The notes under the pieces are model-generated. The model had not been told where the DNA came from. It searched no databases and worked only from the letters and a program-made list of their open reading frames with translations. The position numbers and the translations under genes are program-made. From Pseudo-nitzschia pungens (taxonomy: Eukaryota; Bacillariophyta; Bacillariophyceae; Bacillariales; Bacillariaceae), in the NCBI GenBank assembly GCA_037355855.1, contig CM074760.1:3030501-3094500 (forward strand): a stretch of 64,000 bases of DNA, read 5' to 3'. The stretch's first letter is position 1, and each line of letters starts with the position of its first letter. Below are positions 41,064-56,660 of this stretch, in pieces.

Positions 41064-43023
41064 ATTGTTTGTTTTCTTTCGCAATTTGTGGTCCATCAGT
41101 GAACGATGAAAATGATTCGAGTTTTTCTTTGAGAAAAATGCGTTGGGGTGTAACAGATGTCTTCGTTGCAACTTATTAAGTGGGCGGATATGGTTCTCGG
41201 GTGTCATGTGATTGAAAAGGTGAACGTTGCGTTGAGGAAGTTCCACATAGAAGTAGTCGGAGTGGTAGGAAAGACAACGATGGCGCAAAAAAGAGAAAAA
41301 AAGGATCTTTTCGACCTCGTGGTCAAACAGAGCATCAATAATAGCGCGGTTGCTGTATTATTTTTTTAAAATTTCACGATCACCATGGCATGTTGTAGCA
41401 AAATACCGTACGGTAACCTAACTTATGATAAACATCTGTGGACAATTCGCTAAAAAAGTGTGATGCACCGCGATGATGCGCTGCATTTCGACGTGGTATG
41501 TGTCGTCACGATGCGCGTGTGCGCGTGTGGCCACGCGCGGGATCGATCGATGACTACGTGTATTGTATTTTCGATGGACATTCCGGAACCGGGATCCTTC
41601 CAACGACACTTGCACAAACAACCTCGCGCACAAGATTCACTTTTGCGACCAAACCGAATCTGTAATTTGTAATTTCGACGGTCTGAATTTAATTTTGTGA
41701 AGACAAATCCAACTGCAAAAAATCTAATTCAGTTCCAAATGAATCTTGCGGATTCATCCGGGCAATCCGTGACTGACCCTACCGTTTGTACACATCTTAC
41801 ATACCAGTACGTTCGCGCACCAACTCGGAGGAGTATCGTACGTATGATACCTGGTACGTACGTGTACGGTACTATGAGGATGTTCATTCCAAAAAAGGCA
41901 ACTATCTTGCAATCTGCTCCTGCTGTTGTTGTTGCTGCTGCTACAAGAAATAATAAGAATATTCTTTCTGCAATTGTTCATGATAAAGTGTTCATACCCA
42001 TTACCTTTGCCCAATACTGCCTTCTTTATGTGTCAATGATGGTGAATCTGATGGACAAAAACCAGTACTACTACTAGTAGTAGTACTTCATAATCATCAT
42101 GCTGCCGCTGCCGCTGACACCACCACCACCACCACCACCACCTTTTTCTCGGGTGTTTCTCGTCACATTGATTTTTTTTTTGAAACAAAGAAAACGGATA
42201 AAAATTCTCGTTGGCTTTTGATCGCCTCAACGCTGCTGTAGCTTTGACCGTGAGGACTGGCCGGAAAATCCGTCCTGTTGTCTTCTTGTTATGTCGTGGT
42301 CATGACAGCAGAAGTGAAACGGATCTCTTCCTGTCCCCCACGATACTACTAGAAATGCACGATGAGTTGCACGGTGCATGTAGCTATTCCCGACACGCTT
42401 CCTCCAATGATCCATCGATCAAGAATTTTCGTCATGCTGGACTTCAAACGGCAAACGGACCGATCATCCGAGTCAGTGGTGGGGTTGAGAGATTACCATG
42501 TGGTACTGAATGTAGTATGAACTAGAACAGTTTCAAAACCAAAAGAATGCATGGGACAGAACAGAGTCGTGTACTAATACTTTTACGTCACTTTTTTTGT
42601 GTGTTGTTGATGATGATGATGATGTTGTTGCACGTATCGTCACAACACCATCAACCCGGACATTGCGATTCTCTATCCATCCATCCATCCTTCCATCATC
42701 TCGATGCAACGAACATTCCAATAGACAGGCGATTTGTTTTTTTTTGTGCATTTTTTTGTGCAGTTTGTGCATTTGCGCAATCCCGAGGGAATTGCGTGTG
42801 CCGGTCTTCGGAAAGTGCTGTATTGTATTGTATTGTATTGTTATTGGTTCGGTGTAGTTTGTAATGTGTAATGTGCAATGTAACATACATGGCAGAGCCC
42901 CTTGGTCGCGCGCGGGCGGTTGCCGCAACCGAACGCGGTCGACCTCGACGAAAGGCCCGGTGTCGACCGGATCTGGTTTTGTTGACACCGGGGACCATTC
43001 GTTGCACGGCAATGATGGGTGCT
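41064..43023. other. Intergenic, microsatellite-rich
   Basis: No gene is supported over 2 kb. It contains CGCGTGTGCGCGTG near 41,514-41,528, CACCAC repeats at about 42,117-42,140, ATGATG/CATCC repeats at 42,609-42,693 and a GTATT pentamer run at about 42,820-42,842. Frames of up to 159 codons overlap these repeats and have no features. Confidence 0.4.
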
Positions 43024-43689
43024 CTATTCCGCGGCGGTCAAAGTCGCAGTCAAAGTCGCCGTCGCCGTCGCCAGAACCGTTCCCGTCGCGGCCGTTTCGT
43101 CGGCCCGGCCCACCGCCTCGATTGCGGCCACGGACTGCTGCTGCTGTTGCTGCGACATCTTGGAGGCCCGCTCCATCTCGTACCGCTCGGATTCCCGCTG
43201 GAACTGCAGCTCGATTCTGCGGTTCCGGATCGTGTCGATCTTGTATCCCTCCTCGAAGGAAAACGAGTAGGCGTATCCGAACAGATTGAGCAGCAATCCA
43301 AAGCCAAAGTAGATGCCGATGACGTTGAACACGAGGCTCGATCCAAAGGTCAGGCCCTTCCGGGTGGCGCGGGTGATGCCTCGGAAAGTTTCGTTATCGA
43401 CCGGCTGCGCTCGTGCTTGTGGTTCGCCGGCATCGGCATTTGGATCGGCGTCGGGGGTTTCTTCGGGTTGGGGAGTCGCTGTCGTTGTCGTCGTTGTTGC
43501 CATTGGCGCGGCGTCGACTTTTTCTTGGGTCGTGGGCTCCTGGACAAAGAGGCGGCTGGTGCCGGTGCAGGTGCCGACAATCGATGGGCGGGAAGACAGC
43601 GTGGTGGTTTGCGAGGAAAAGGCGTCGACAACGGCCGCCGATGAAACGGCGACGGCGGAGATGGTTGTCAACCGGGGCAGAATTTTCAT
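43024..43689 (-). CDS. Unknown plastid-targeted single-span membrane protein
   Basis: 221 residues from the ATG at 43,689 (MKILPRLTTISAVAVSSAAV). The signal peptide ends VVDA-FSSQT, a plastid-type site with Phe at +1. A Thr/Pro/Asp-rich spacer follows, then a conserved-looking block: FRGITRATRKGLTFGSSLVF, a membrane helix NVIGIYFGFGLLLNLFGYAY, and an amphipathic helix FEEGYKIDTIRNRRIELQFQ rich in Arg/Glu. It ends with a Gln run and an Ala/Thr repeat encoded by tandem GTCGCC/GTCAAA units. I do not recognise the family; the helix plus charged coil suggests a thylakoid or envelope protein. A TATTG pentamer repeat sits in the 5' UTR (about 43,699-43,729). Confidence 0.65.
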   Translation of the reverse strand: MKILPRLTTISAVAVSSAAVVDAFSSQTTTLSSRPSIVGTCTGTSRLFVQEPTTQEKVDAAPMATTTTTTATPQPEETPDADPNADAGEPQARAQPVDNETFRGITRATRKGLTFGSSLVFNVIGIYFGFGLLLNLFGYAYSFSFEEGYKIDTIRNRRIELQFQRESERYEMERASKMSQQQQQQSVAAIEAVGRADETAATGTVLATATATLTATLTAAE

Positions 43690-45113
43690 CGTGTCGTTGG
43701 TATTGTATTGTATTGTATTGTATTGTATTCTCTTTTTCTTTGAATTTGAATGCGAGTCTGTTTGGATTGTGGGCAACGAGTGCGCTGCAGCATGTAATTT
43801 ACCGTACCGTACGTAGTGAAAGTCCGAAAGAATACGGTAGTGACGCCTTGGATCTTGTCGAAAGAAGAATTAAGTGTGATGTCGACACGCCAAAGATTAT
43901 TATCGCATGGGTAAGTTAATGAGTATTACGAGTATTGTACGGTAAGTTAACCTTACGGTTGGATTACTTCCTAAGTAAGGTTTTAAGGCTTACTCAATCT
44001 CGCCAATGAATGTCGAAATTGACAGCTTTTCTTTTCTTCGTTGTTCCGATGCTCCGTTCGCTTGCTCGTTCCGACGAAGAGGCGAGGCGAGGCGAGACGA
44101 GGCGAGATCGGCTTGACACGGTTTTCTCCGTTTTCTTTCTCTCCTGAATTCTGAATGAATCATTCCTTCCTTGAACCCCACAATAAACGTTAACCTTAAT
44201 ATGGATGAACATGAAGACACCTGGAACCGCAACAGGACTGCAACCAAGCAACTCGTGAGTCCCGCACGATTCGTTGCAAAAGCACGACTCACTCTACCAA
44301 CGAGACTAAGGTTTTACTTGTAAGTTAAGTTACTCGTAAGTTACTCGTAAACCTTACTTGTAAAGTTAACCTCACTTGTACGCGTACGGTGATGGTTACC
44401 GTGCATTACCAGGTTACTTACTGTAAGATTACGGTGTTGGTACAGTACACCATTCCGCAAGTTTGGATGATTGATTCTTTTTTGATGGGAACGAATTCAA
44501 CGATTGAAGAAAGCCATTCTTCTTCCGTCGAAACTGCCCGCACTAATTGCTGACCGTAAAAGCATCCCTGCAAAACCCAAAGTTCTGTAACCTTACTGGT
44601 ACGGTACGGTACGAACCAGCATCTTGTGCTTCACCGCAAGGTTTTACGGTAAGTTACGTAATAACCGGTACGGTATGTGAGAAGACCAGCCTTAGTGCCT
44701 ATCACGAAGTATTTTCATAACTAAACCTCTCATCGAGAGCTGCCTCGCCAAATCACTACCGTACTACGAGTAATCTTAAGGTTAACTCTACGAGTAAGAT
44801 TACCAACACCGTACCGGTAAGGACCGTTTTGTCCCCGATGATTATTCGATAACGATTCGAGAGATTCGAATGCCTGTCTGAACTTACTCGTAACTAACAT
44901 TCAATTCCAACATTGAACACGATCGAGTTAACGCATATCACAACAAAGATTCATTCCGTTTGCATCCAATTTTCATCCTCTCTCATCATCATCATCATTA
45001 TTATTATTTTTTAGCGAAAGACCAAAAACGGAAACCGCGCAAGAATGAGTGTCCGCAAGAACACACCGACACGCGGCGAGAGACGAAAGAATTCGGGCGG
45101 GAAGAAGAGCACG
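43690..45113. other. Divergent intergenic region dense in GTAAGTTA/CCTTAC words
   Basis: 1.4 kb with no supported gene. Motif clusters lie at 43,918-43,985, 44,318-44,440 and 44,590-44,680, with words such as ACTCGTAAGTTACTCGTAA and GGTACGGTACGG. A 100-codon frame at 43,990-44,292 (-) overlaps a GAGGC repeat and lacks features. A CAT repeat lies at about 44,985-44,998. Confidence 0.4.
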
Positions 45114-46845
45114 ATGCGGCATCCCGGTCGAATGGTAGCAATGGCATCCGTAGCATCGGTGGCATCGATCGGTGGCGTCGGTGGATTCGCGATCGCGCCC
45201 CCAAGCAATCGCGTGTTGGAACGACGAGGGCCCCCCCTCTCGATCTCGGTGCCCCCGAGGAGAAGAAACCGCGGTGCCAGCGGCAGCAGCAGCAGCATCA
45301 TTGCTTCCCCGTGGTCCTCTTTTCCATCGGCACTGATGTATGCCGACAGCGGCAGCAGCAGCAACAACGACACCAGAGACTGGGCCGTGGACGAAGCAAC
45401 TCTATCGCCAGCAACGACGACAAAAAACAAGAAACAGAAGAAGAGTTCCCTTCCCATTGTCGTAAAGCCCGAAGACGACATTCAATATCGCAACGCACAA
45501 GAGGAAGAGGAACACGAACACGAACACAAACACAAACAGGATGATGGCGATCGCGATCGCGACGACGAGACTCACGCCGAAACGGAGACTCCCAACGAAC
45601 CGCTGCGCACCGATATATCGGCCGCCATCCAAGAGATTCTCACCGCTCCGGTCGTTGTTCCGATGGACGAGACGAACGACGAGGCAAAACAGGAGCCGCA
45701 CCTGATTCTTCCGGCGAGTGCCACGAGATCCGTTCGAACGAATCCCAACCCCGGGACTCGGAAGGGCCGGCAGCAATCCAAATGTCGGTGCCGATGCCGA
45801 TTCCGATGCCGATCCCGAGAGCCCATCGTCCGGGAACGAGCCACCTCTTCGTCTCCGCAGCGGCGCTTTCGCGGGCGGGTTCCCGACTCGCTGGAAGAAC
45901 GCGTACGCGGCGATCGATCCCGGCTCGCTCTGGAAAAAACTCCGACCGGGACAGAAATTCCGGCTCCGGCTGGGAGTCGCGACGCTGGCCTTTGTCTCGC
46001 TCTACAATGCGTTCCTCGCCGGTGGCGCCGGGGCGACAAGCTGGATGGGAACCCGCGTCGTTTCCGGTGCGGCAGCCACCGCAACCGCGACCGCCACCAC
46101 GACCACGGTTTCCACCGGATTCGGGAGCCTCCTCCGTCGGTGGCTCTCCTCCCGGGGATTCCAGGGCATTTCCGCCCTCGGACGATCCGTTGCCTACGGC
46201 TGGGCGATACTGGTGGCCTATCCGCGGATGCTGGACCGGCGCGCCAAGGAGCGGCGGGCCAAAAAGGAGGAGGAAGCCCTCCGGCAGTGGCGGCAGATCC
46301 TCAAGGGCATTGCCGAGGAGGTGGTCCGTCTCAAGAAGGAGCTCTCGCTGCTGGAGGGGGAAATCCGGGCCTTTCGCCGAGAGATCCTTGCCATTCGTGC
46401 GGCGCGAGTCGGGAGCAACGGAAGCGGCAGCGGCAACCATCACCATCACGGGAGGTCCAGCAGCAGCAATCGAACCAGCAACGATGCCGAACACGCCGAA
46501 ATCCACACGCACGGCAACCGAAGCAGCAGCAGCAGCAGCAGCAGCGACGATTCCTCGGACCGGCTGCTCCGGGAGGCCATCGTCCACGAAATGAATCACC
46601 TGACGCGACTCCGGGACGACACGCGGCTTGCCCTCACCCGGGCGAGGCAGCGATGGTCGGAGGTCCGCGCCAAGAAACCAATGATCAGCGGGAGCAACGC
46701 GTCGGCGCTGGATCCGCTCGAATACGAATACGAATACGAAATCGATGCTTCGGCGGCGGCGGCCGGTTCCGACCTGGATCGGTACCGGTACAACGACGAT
46801 CGGGACCCGCGGGGAAACGACGACCTCCTGCTGAGGGGCCTTTAG
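45114..46845 (+). CDS. Unknown plastid-type membrane/coiled-coil protein with an internal frameshift
   Basis: The first frame opens at 45,045; a likely start is 45,114 (MRHPGR) or 45,132 (MVAMAS). Its signal peptide (VASVASIGGVGG-FAIAPP) carries an almost perfect ASAFAP plastid motif. A low-complexity His/Glu/Asp region follows. Between about 45,703 and 45,790 the coding frame moves by one: downstream the +1 frame (to 46,845) has two membrane segments (LRLGVATLAFVSLYNAFLAG and GRSVAYGWAILVAYPRML) and a long coil (EEALRQWRQILKGIAEEVVR, then LKKELSLLEGEIRAFRREI), ending in an acidic Tyr/Asp tail. A GATGCC repeat (about 45,790-45,812) lies at the switch and could have slipped. No good short intron explains the change. 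It may be an assembly or sequencing error. Function unknown. Confidence 0.6.
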
Positions 46846-47088
46846 CTGTAGCTGTCGTTGATCGGGATTGGGTGTGTTGGCTGAACCACGGCCGGGGTTG
46901 TCAAAGCAGCGATATACAGAATGCAATGATTAGAGTAGAACCATGTCAACAATACAACATGAATAGTTTGTGGTAGTCCTTAAATCACCTACACCTCTAG
47001 TAGTAGTAGTAGTAGTAGTAGTAGTTGAAATAGAGTCCGAACGTTGAAAAACAATGGACAGCGCGATGAGGACCCATTGTCGGTAGCG
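46846..47088. repeat. Convergent spacer with a TAG microsatellite
   Basis: A (TAG)n tract of about nine units at 46,998-47,024 lies between the 3' ends of the preceding gene and DDX41. No gene is seen. Confidence 0.6.
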
Positions 47089-50435
<3,347 letters not shown>

Positions 50436-51714
50436 TTTTTTAATCAGCCCCTCAATGAATGGAACGTTTCTCAAGTTGTTGACATGAGTGGGATGTTTGC
50501 ACGTGTATATGCTTTCAATCAGCCTCTCAATGAATGGGATGTTTCTCAAGTTGTTGACATGAGTTAGATGTTTTCCTGGGCATTTGCTTTCACTCAGCCT
50601 CTCAATGAATGGGACGTTTCTAAAGTTGTCTGTACGTACATATGCTTTCAATCAGCCCCTCAATGAATGGAACGTTTCTCAAGTTGTTCACATGCATAAC
50701 ATGTTTTATGATGAACTTGCTTTTAATCAGTCCCTCAATGAATGGGACGTTTCTCAAGTTGTATATATGCGTGATATGTTTCACCATGCATCTGCTTTCA
50801 ATCAGCCCATCAATGAGTGGAACGTTTCTCAAGTTGTTGACATGCAGTGGATGTTTGCACGTACATATGCTTTCAATCAGCCTCTCAATGAATGAGACGT
50901 TTCTCAAGTTGTTGACATGGGTGGGATGTTTTCCTAGGCATCTGCTTTCAATCAGCCCCTCAATGAATGAAACATTTCTCAAGTTGTTCACATTGATAAG
51001 ATGTTTCAGTACGCAATTGCTTTCAATCAGCGTCTCAATGTATGGGACATTTCTCAAGTGACTATGATGTATTGGATGTTTCGCGGGGCATCTGCTTTCA
51101 ACCAATGCTTGGCTTTGTGGGAAGCTTTGACTTCTGATGGAGTGGCCATGTACAACATGTTTGACGGATCTGGCTGTCAGTCTACATCATGGTGCAATAG
51201 TGATTGTCCGAGCATGAGTCCAAGCATGGGTCCAAGCAGGAGTCCAAGCAGGAGTCTAAGCACAATTGACAACACAAGTCTGATTCCCACCATGGCCCCA
51301 AGCACAAGTCCAAGTTCCCTACCCAGTGTAAGTGAATGTACCAATGATGGCTCGTTCCGCTCAAATGGCAAAAGCAATCGACATTGCAATTGGGCTGCAA
51401 AGCAACCAAAGAAACGTTGCCACAGGAAGGACAAGGTAACAAAGAAACGAGTGAAAGAATTCTGTCGGATGGCCTGCGATTTGCGCTGCTTGTGCAAAAA
51501 TGACAAGAAACCATTCTATTCCAAGGGCAAAATCCTAGAGTGCAGGGATATCAAGACAAAGAAGCTCTGCAGCAATCACAATGCTCTCAAGTGTCAGAAT
51601 GCCGAGAGAAAGGAGCTATGCAAACAAGAAGCTAAAAGCAAAGCTTTAAAGAGAAGCATTGTTATAGATTTTCTCCGTCCTATCAAATGTGGGGTTTGTG
51701 TTGTCAAAGAGTAG
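50436..51714 (+). pseudogene. BspA/DUF285-repeat secreted-type protein, degraded
   Basis: At least eight 25-residue repeats of the DUF285 type (FNQPLNEWNVSQVVDM then MF...A.A) are encoded by a 75-bp unit. In-frame stops interrupt them at 50,565 (TAG), 50,893 (TGA), 50,935 (TAG) and 50,968 (TGA), and a deletion near 50,628 shifts the frame. The last 238 codons (51,001-51,714) are intact: two final repeats, a Ser-Pro-Ser/Met linker (SPSMGPSRSPSRS), then a Lys/Cys-rich domain (about 13 Cys, for example CHRKDK, FCRMACDLRCLC, KKLCSNHNALKC) of the kind that ends many diatom extracellular repeat proteins. No start or signal peptide was found. The tail could still be transcribed; function unknown. 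Confidence 0.75.
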
Positions 51715-51922
51715 AAAGAAACCGGTTAGACTGAAAGGAATGATTGTATTATCAAATACATATTGTTAGTAAATAGCACACCAATGAATCTTTGTTGATG
51801 ATACAAATTGTTACTATACATACTAGCGTTGCTCCCATTGCATTTGGCTTTATTGAGAGTTGAAGGATTGCAAAGGCTATCTGTCACCCCTTTGGTTTGT
51901 TTCGAAATGACCGACTCCACGT
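51715..51922. other. Short convergent spacer
   Basis: About 200 bp between the DUF285 pseudogene and the 3' end of the beta-galactosidase gene. AT-rich, no gene. Confidence 0.4.
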
Positions 51923-54900
51923 TCAACTGCTTGGCCTGGGAGGCACCCTCACAAACCAAACCTTGTAGTTGTACTCCCGGTCGCCCTTTACAACAAACTC
52001 CGGGTACACGCACGGAGACCAGCTGTCGTCGCCGCCCACTCCCATCAGCCGGTGATCGATGTTCACGTGAACGGGGTGCGTGCCATCCTTTCGCGGATCC
52101 AGGTCGCACGTGTGCGTGGCACGGTGCAGCTCCTCGGCGCTGTGCAGGAGGGCGCTGCAGCTAAAGGACGAGGCCGACGAGGCCGAATCGGCCAGAACGG
52201 CCATTCCCCCGTGGCTCCCGGATGATTCGAAACCAATCGCCAAGCACTCCGATCGGCTCCCGTTCTCGGACGGTACGATGTAATCGTAACCCATGGTCGA
52301 GGGTGTGGTCTTCCACCACCCAAACTGCGATCCACTGTTCCGGTCCGGGTAGTTTTCGAGCGGACCCCTGCCAAAGTATCGGATTTCGTGAAAGGCCGGG
52401 TTCAATCGAAACGAGAGCCCGACCCTCGGCAGCAATGGGACGCTGCTACGACTACGAGAACTCGGTTTCACCTTGTTGGAGAGCGAGATTCGTCCGTCTC
52501 GATAAATCTCGTGCGTCGAGATCTGTTCGAGGATCGCCGCTCCCGAGTCGTTCGAGACGATGTGAATCTTTGCCTCGATAATGACTCGATCGCTCTGGTG
52601 TTCCACGACGCGAATGTTGTCGCACACAATGTTTGGTGGCGAATCGAGACCGAGGCCGCACTGCTTCCAATTCATTTCGTACGAAAACCCACCGTGCCCA
52701 AAGAGCAGTCGAAAGAGTGGGGTGAGTCGCGACAGCAGCAAGAACTCGAGGACCAGTTCCACTCCTCCCTTGTCGTTGTCCGTTGCTGCTCTCGAAAAGT
52801 TCGGAGTGACTCCGCGCGCCAGAATTGGTGTTCCGTCCCAGTCGATGGATCGGATTCCTCCGGTAGAAGTGTCAAACGTGACAAACGGCGAATCGGTTCC
52901 GTTCGACACCGATATTGAGTTCTTGGAAGAAGACACCCTGAGTGGTCCCTTTTCCGTGGAATCGTCATTGTGCGTGTTTCTTGTCCGCGATAAAGGATTT
53001 TCATCGTCGAACGCAATGTCGAGAGAAATTTGTTCCGTTGCCAACACGTGACCGCTCATTGCCCATGCGGTATCTCGGTTTAGATGCCCTTCGATATCAA
53101 GGAAGAACAGAATCGTGTCATCGACGCGTGAAATTTCATTTGCTTCCTCTGCGATGCCCCGGATTTTGTGAATGGCGGGACTAATATCAATGGTGGCAAG
53201 ATCGTGCTCGTCATTGGCACTGCCAACCATGAGAGGCTTGCTCGAGCGACTGCAATGCAGCTTCCACCTCCAGGAAAGGTGCGATAGATCAGAGAAGGAG
53301 TACAAGTTTAGGATCCGTAGGGAAACCGGAGATGCGGTTCCCGAACCTTCGACCCTTATTCGGTATAAGGAGGAAGATGGAGGAGGAGGATTCGTCCCGG
53401 TGCTACAGCACGCGGCTTCGATGCGCACCGGCTGCTGCAGGTATTTGATTTCCGATACACTCGGATGGGGATCCCGGTCGGGAGAAAACATGCCGTTGAT
53501 GCAGAACTGGCGATCGGATGGCTGCCCGACCCCAAAGTCGCCCCCGTAGCCAAAATAGGATCGGCCGTCGGTTGCCCGCTTTCGCAAGCCCTGATCGATC
53601 ATGTCCCAGATGAAACCGCCCTGGAGGCGTTCCAAGCTACGAAAGGCGTGCCAGTAGAGGTGGAGATTCCCGTTGCTGTTGTTCATGGAATGGCTGTATT
53701 CGCAGAGAACGATGGGCCGGTCTTCGTCCGGATCGGTGGCCTTGCGAACCACGTCTTGCACCCTCGGATACATCGGACACACAATGTCCGTCAGCTCCGT
53801 CCTGCCGATTCCCTCGCTCCACGATCCGCCGCTCTCGTAGCAAATGGGACGGTCGGTGTCGAGCTCCAGCAGGGATTGGCGGGCGGCGACCAGGTTCCGG
53901 CCCCGGCCGCTCTCGTTTCCAAGCGACCACAGCACAACGCAGGAATGGTTTCGGTCCCGCTGCACCATGCGCGTGACGCGCTCCACGAACGCTTGTTCCC
54001 AGACAGCGTCGTGGGCGAGCCTCCCCATGGGCTTCATGCCGTGCGTTTCGATGTTGGCCTCGTCGCAGACGTACATTCCGTAGAAATCGCAGAGCTTGTA
54101 GAAGGACGAGTGGGTCGGATAGTGGCTGGTTCGGATCGCGTTGAAATTGTTTTGCTTGAGGACCCGAATGTCCTGCTTCATCCTTTCGAGTGAGACGACC
54201 TTTCCGTGGTCCGGATCGTGCTCGTGGCGGTTGATGCCGCAGATCGTGATTCGTTCGCCGTTGCAGCGGAGGACGCCGTTGGAAATGTCGATCGTTCGAA
54301 AGCCCACGCGACAGGACTCGACCTGGGTAACGTGGCGATTGGCATTTGGATACTCCTCTTCCAACACCAGTGTGTACATATTTGGCGTTTCCGCCGTCCA
54401 TTGTTTGACGTCATCGATGCGACCCTCAAAGTCGAGCGTGACGATGGCAGCCGGTTTCGTCTTTGCGAAGGAGTCAGATGGGGATGATTCTTTGTTGTTG
54501 CTGCTGCTGTTGCTGCTGTTGCTGCTGTTGTTGCCGGTTATCGTGACCGTCCCGTTCGAAGTAAGTTGCTGCCGAGACCACACTTCCGTGGAGGCTGCCT
54601 TCCACTCCCCGTCGGCCGTCAATTGCTGGTCCGCAAACAAGCGAGCCGTCACGAGCATTGGTGAGAGAGAATCGGGTTGTTCCATCCGTACCGACACTTT
54701 CAAGTCCCCGGATGCCGAGGATCGCACGTGGTAATCGAGAATGTCGGCCCGAAAACGTCGCCGAATCAATTCCACGCTGCGGTGAATTCCTGCCATCCAC
54801 CTGTGTGTACCGTGTTTCCAATCCATTGCAATCCAATGCGATCCAATACAAAATCAAGAAAAGGACAAACGCGATGCGTGTAACGATTGCGGATGAGACC

Positions 54901-56020
54901 ACGGGGGAAACCGGGCACAACGCGTGTCGGAACCAACGAACGATATGCGATTTTTGTTCCGCTACGCGAGAAATTGTTGTATGGAACAAAGAGAGAAGAC
55001 CACAGAGAATACGTACCAATGATCCTGATCTTCGAGGTAGCTGAAAAAGCAAACAATGAAGGATAAAAAGAAATACACGCACAAGAGGATGCCACGAACG
55101 GTGAGAACAAGAGAAGGTGGTTGTCGGGACGAAATCGGAATCGGAATCAAAGTCGGAACGAGATCCGCGCGGCAAAATCAAAAAAGAAGAGCACCCAACA
55201 AACCATCCACTACCGTACATGCATGATGCATGCATGCATGCATGCTATACTCGGTATGTGTACGGTACGCACCTGCCGTCCGACCACCGAGCCACGACGA
55301 GATGCAAGACCGGATCCTCCGCAACATCATTCTTCGCGGACCGCAACGACGACCACAAACGATTGGGTATCTCGAATTCGGAGGGCAGCCTCGAGTCCTT
55401 GAAGAATCCGAGTCGTTCGCCGTTCCAGTACACAAAGCACGCCGACTCGATTCCGTGGAGCACCAAGCTGTACCGATCCAAATGATGAGGATGACGAGGA
55501 TGATGAGAATGATCGTCACCGCCGCCGCCGCTGCCGCCGCCGTTCGTTTCGTCTAGGACGATGGTTCGCTTCCAATCGGCAGGCAGGGTGACGCGCAATC
55601 GGTAACATCCCGTGGGATTGTTGCGGGGGACCATCGGCGGGTGGCACGGGAAGGGATATTTCTGATTGGTGTAGATGGGAACGTCGTCAAAGCCCTGCAG
55701 CATCCAATTGCCAGGAACCCGAATCGGGGACCATCGGTCCTCATCGTCGTCGTCGTCGTCGTCGTCGTCGTCTTTGGTGTAGATTTTTGTGTTTGCGTTT
55801 GCGTTTGATTGATTGAGGATTCGGATTCGAATGTCTCGTTCGACGAGTTCCAGCGCCTCTTCGACGGTGGGAAGCAATTGGAATTGCCAGTCCATGTCGT
55901 CCAATAAGAGCACGTTGGGAGTCAACGATGATGATGGTGGTGATGATGGTGATGGTGGTGATGATGGTGGTGATAGTGATGGTGATGACTCATACGACGG
56001 CAACGGCGACGGTTCCTCGC

Positions 56021-56063
<43 letters not shown>

Positions 56064-56660
56064 AGTCCTTGTTCCGGTTGTCGTTGCGACTCGACGGGAC
56101 ACCAACCGCGGGAGACACGCCGCTCGCCGAGCATCCGATGCCGACTCGAAGAAGCGCAATGTTGCGTGCATCTCCATCCGGTTTTCGGCCGGAATCGTGG
56201 GATCCATCCAGGGTTTTCCCTCGTTGCACAGCGTCGTGACACGATACCACGCCACCCAGCACGGAACGAGCACCAGTGCCAACGTGGCCAACGGGATCGA
56301 TGAATGCGAATCCGAATCCGAATGGTTCTTGGTGCGAAAGAACTCCGAGCAGCCGTACCCAACGGCGGCGACCAGGCCCGCCAGAACGATCCGGAACCGG
56401 ATGCGATGGGTCCCCATGTGGGTGGGAAGCAGCCAGGACAGCAACTCGTTGGCGATCAAATCGTGCCCCGTGCCGACGATTCCGTCGTGGTGGCGACTGG
56501 GAAATCGGCAGAGCTTCTTTGGGTTGTTCTTGTTGTTGTTGCTCTGCGCCGTGTCTGTTTCGCCGGTCCGATTCCGATTCCGAATGGCAGCGGGAGCAGG
56601 AGCTGGAGCGGGAGCTTCGGCGTCCGTCTTTGTCTTTGACTCTGACATTGACTTCGACAT
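51923..56660 (-). CDS. GH2 beta-galactosidase (LacZ type) with N-terminal membrane anchor, three exons
   Basis: Exons in transcript order: 55,273-56,660; 55,017-55,040 (24 nt); 51,923-54,800; together 1,429 residues. The micro-exon encodes the invariant YLEDQDHW, and its junctions restore [20 protein letters not shown] of the family. LacZ domains are in order: jelly roll (VPGNWMLQGFDDVPIYTN), Ig-like, TIM barrel with ICGINRHEHDP, acid/base Glu in LWSLGNESG (about 766) and nucleophile Glu in VLCEYSHSM (about 837), then the C-terminal beta-sandwich (YFGRGPLENYPDR). Unlike bacterial LacZ (about 1,020 aa) it has a disordered N-terminus and two hydrophobic segments at about 88-108 and 120-140, so it is probably a membrane enzyme. 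Asp, Thr and Pro/Ser runs are inserted before the jelly roll. Start chosen at 56,660 (MSKSMSESK); the frame opens earlier. Confidence 0.93.

Noticed and set aside
43990..44292. 100-codon minus-strand frame with a hydrophobic start
   Set aside because: Its C-terminal half is read from a GAGGC repeat and the N-terminus lacks a convincing signal peptide; no family.
50620..51105. Open frame of 161 codons on the minus strand over the DUF285 repeats
   Set aside because: It is the reverse reading of the 75-bp repeat; the plus-strand reading is the one with a known family.
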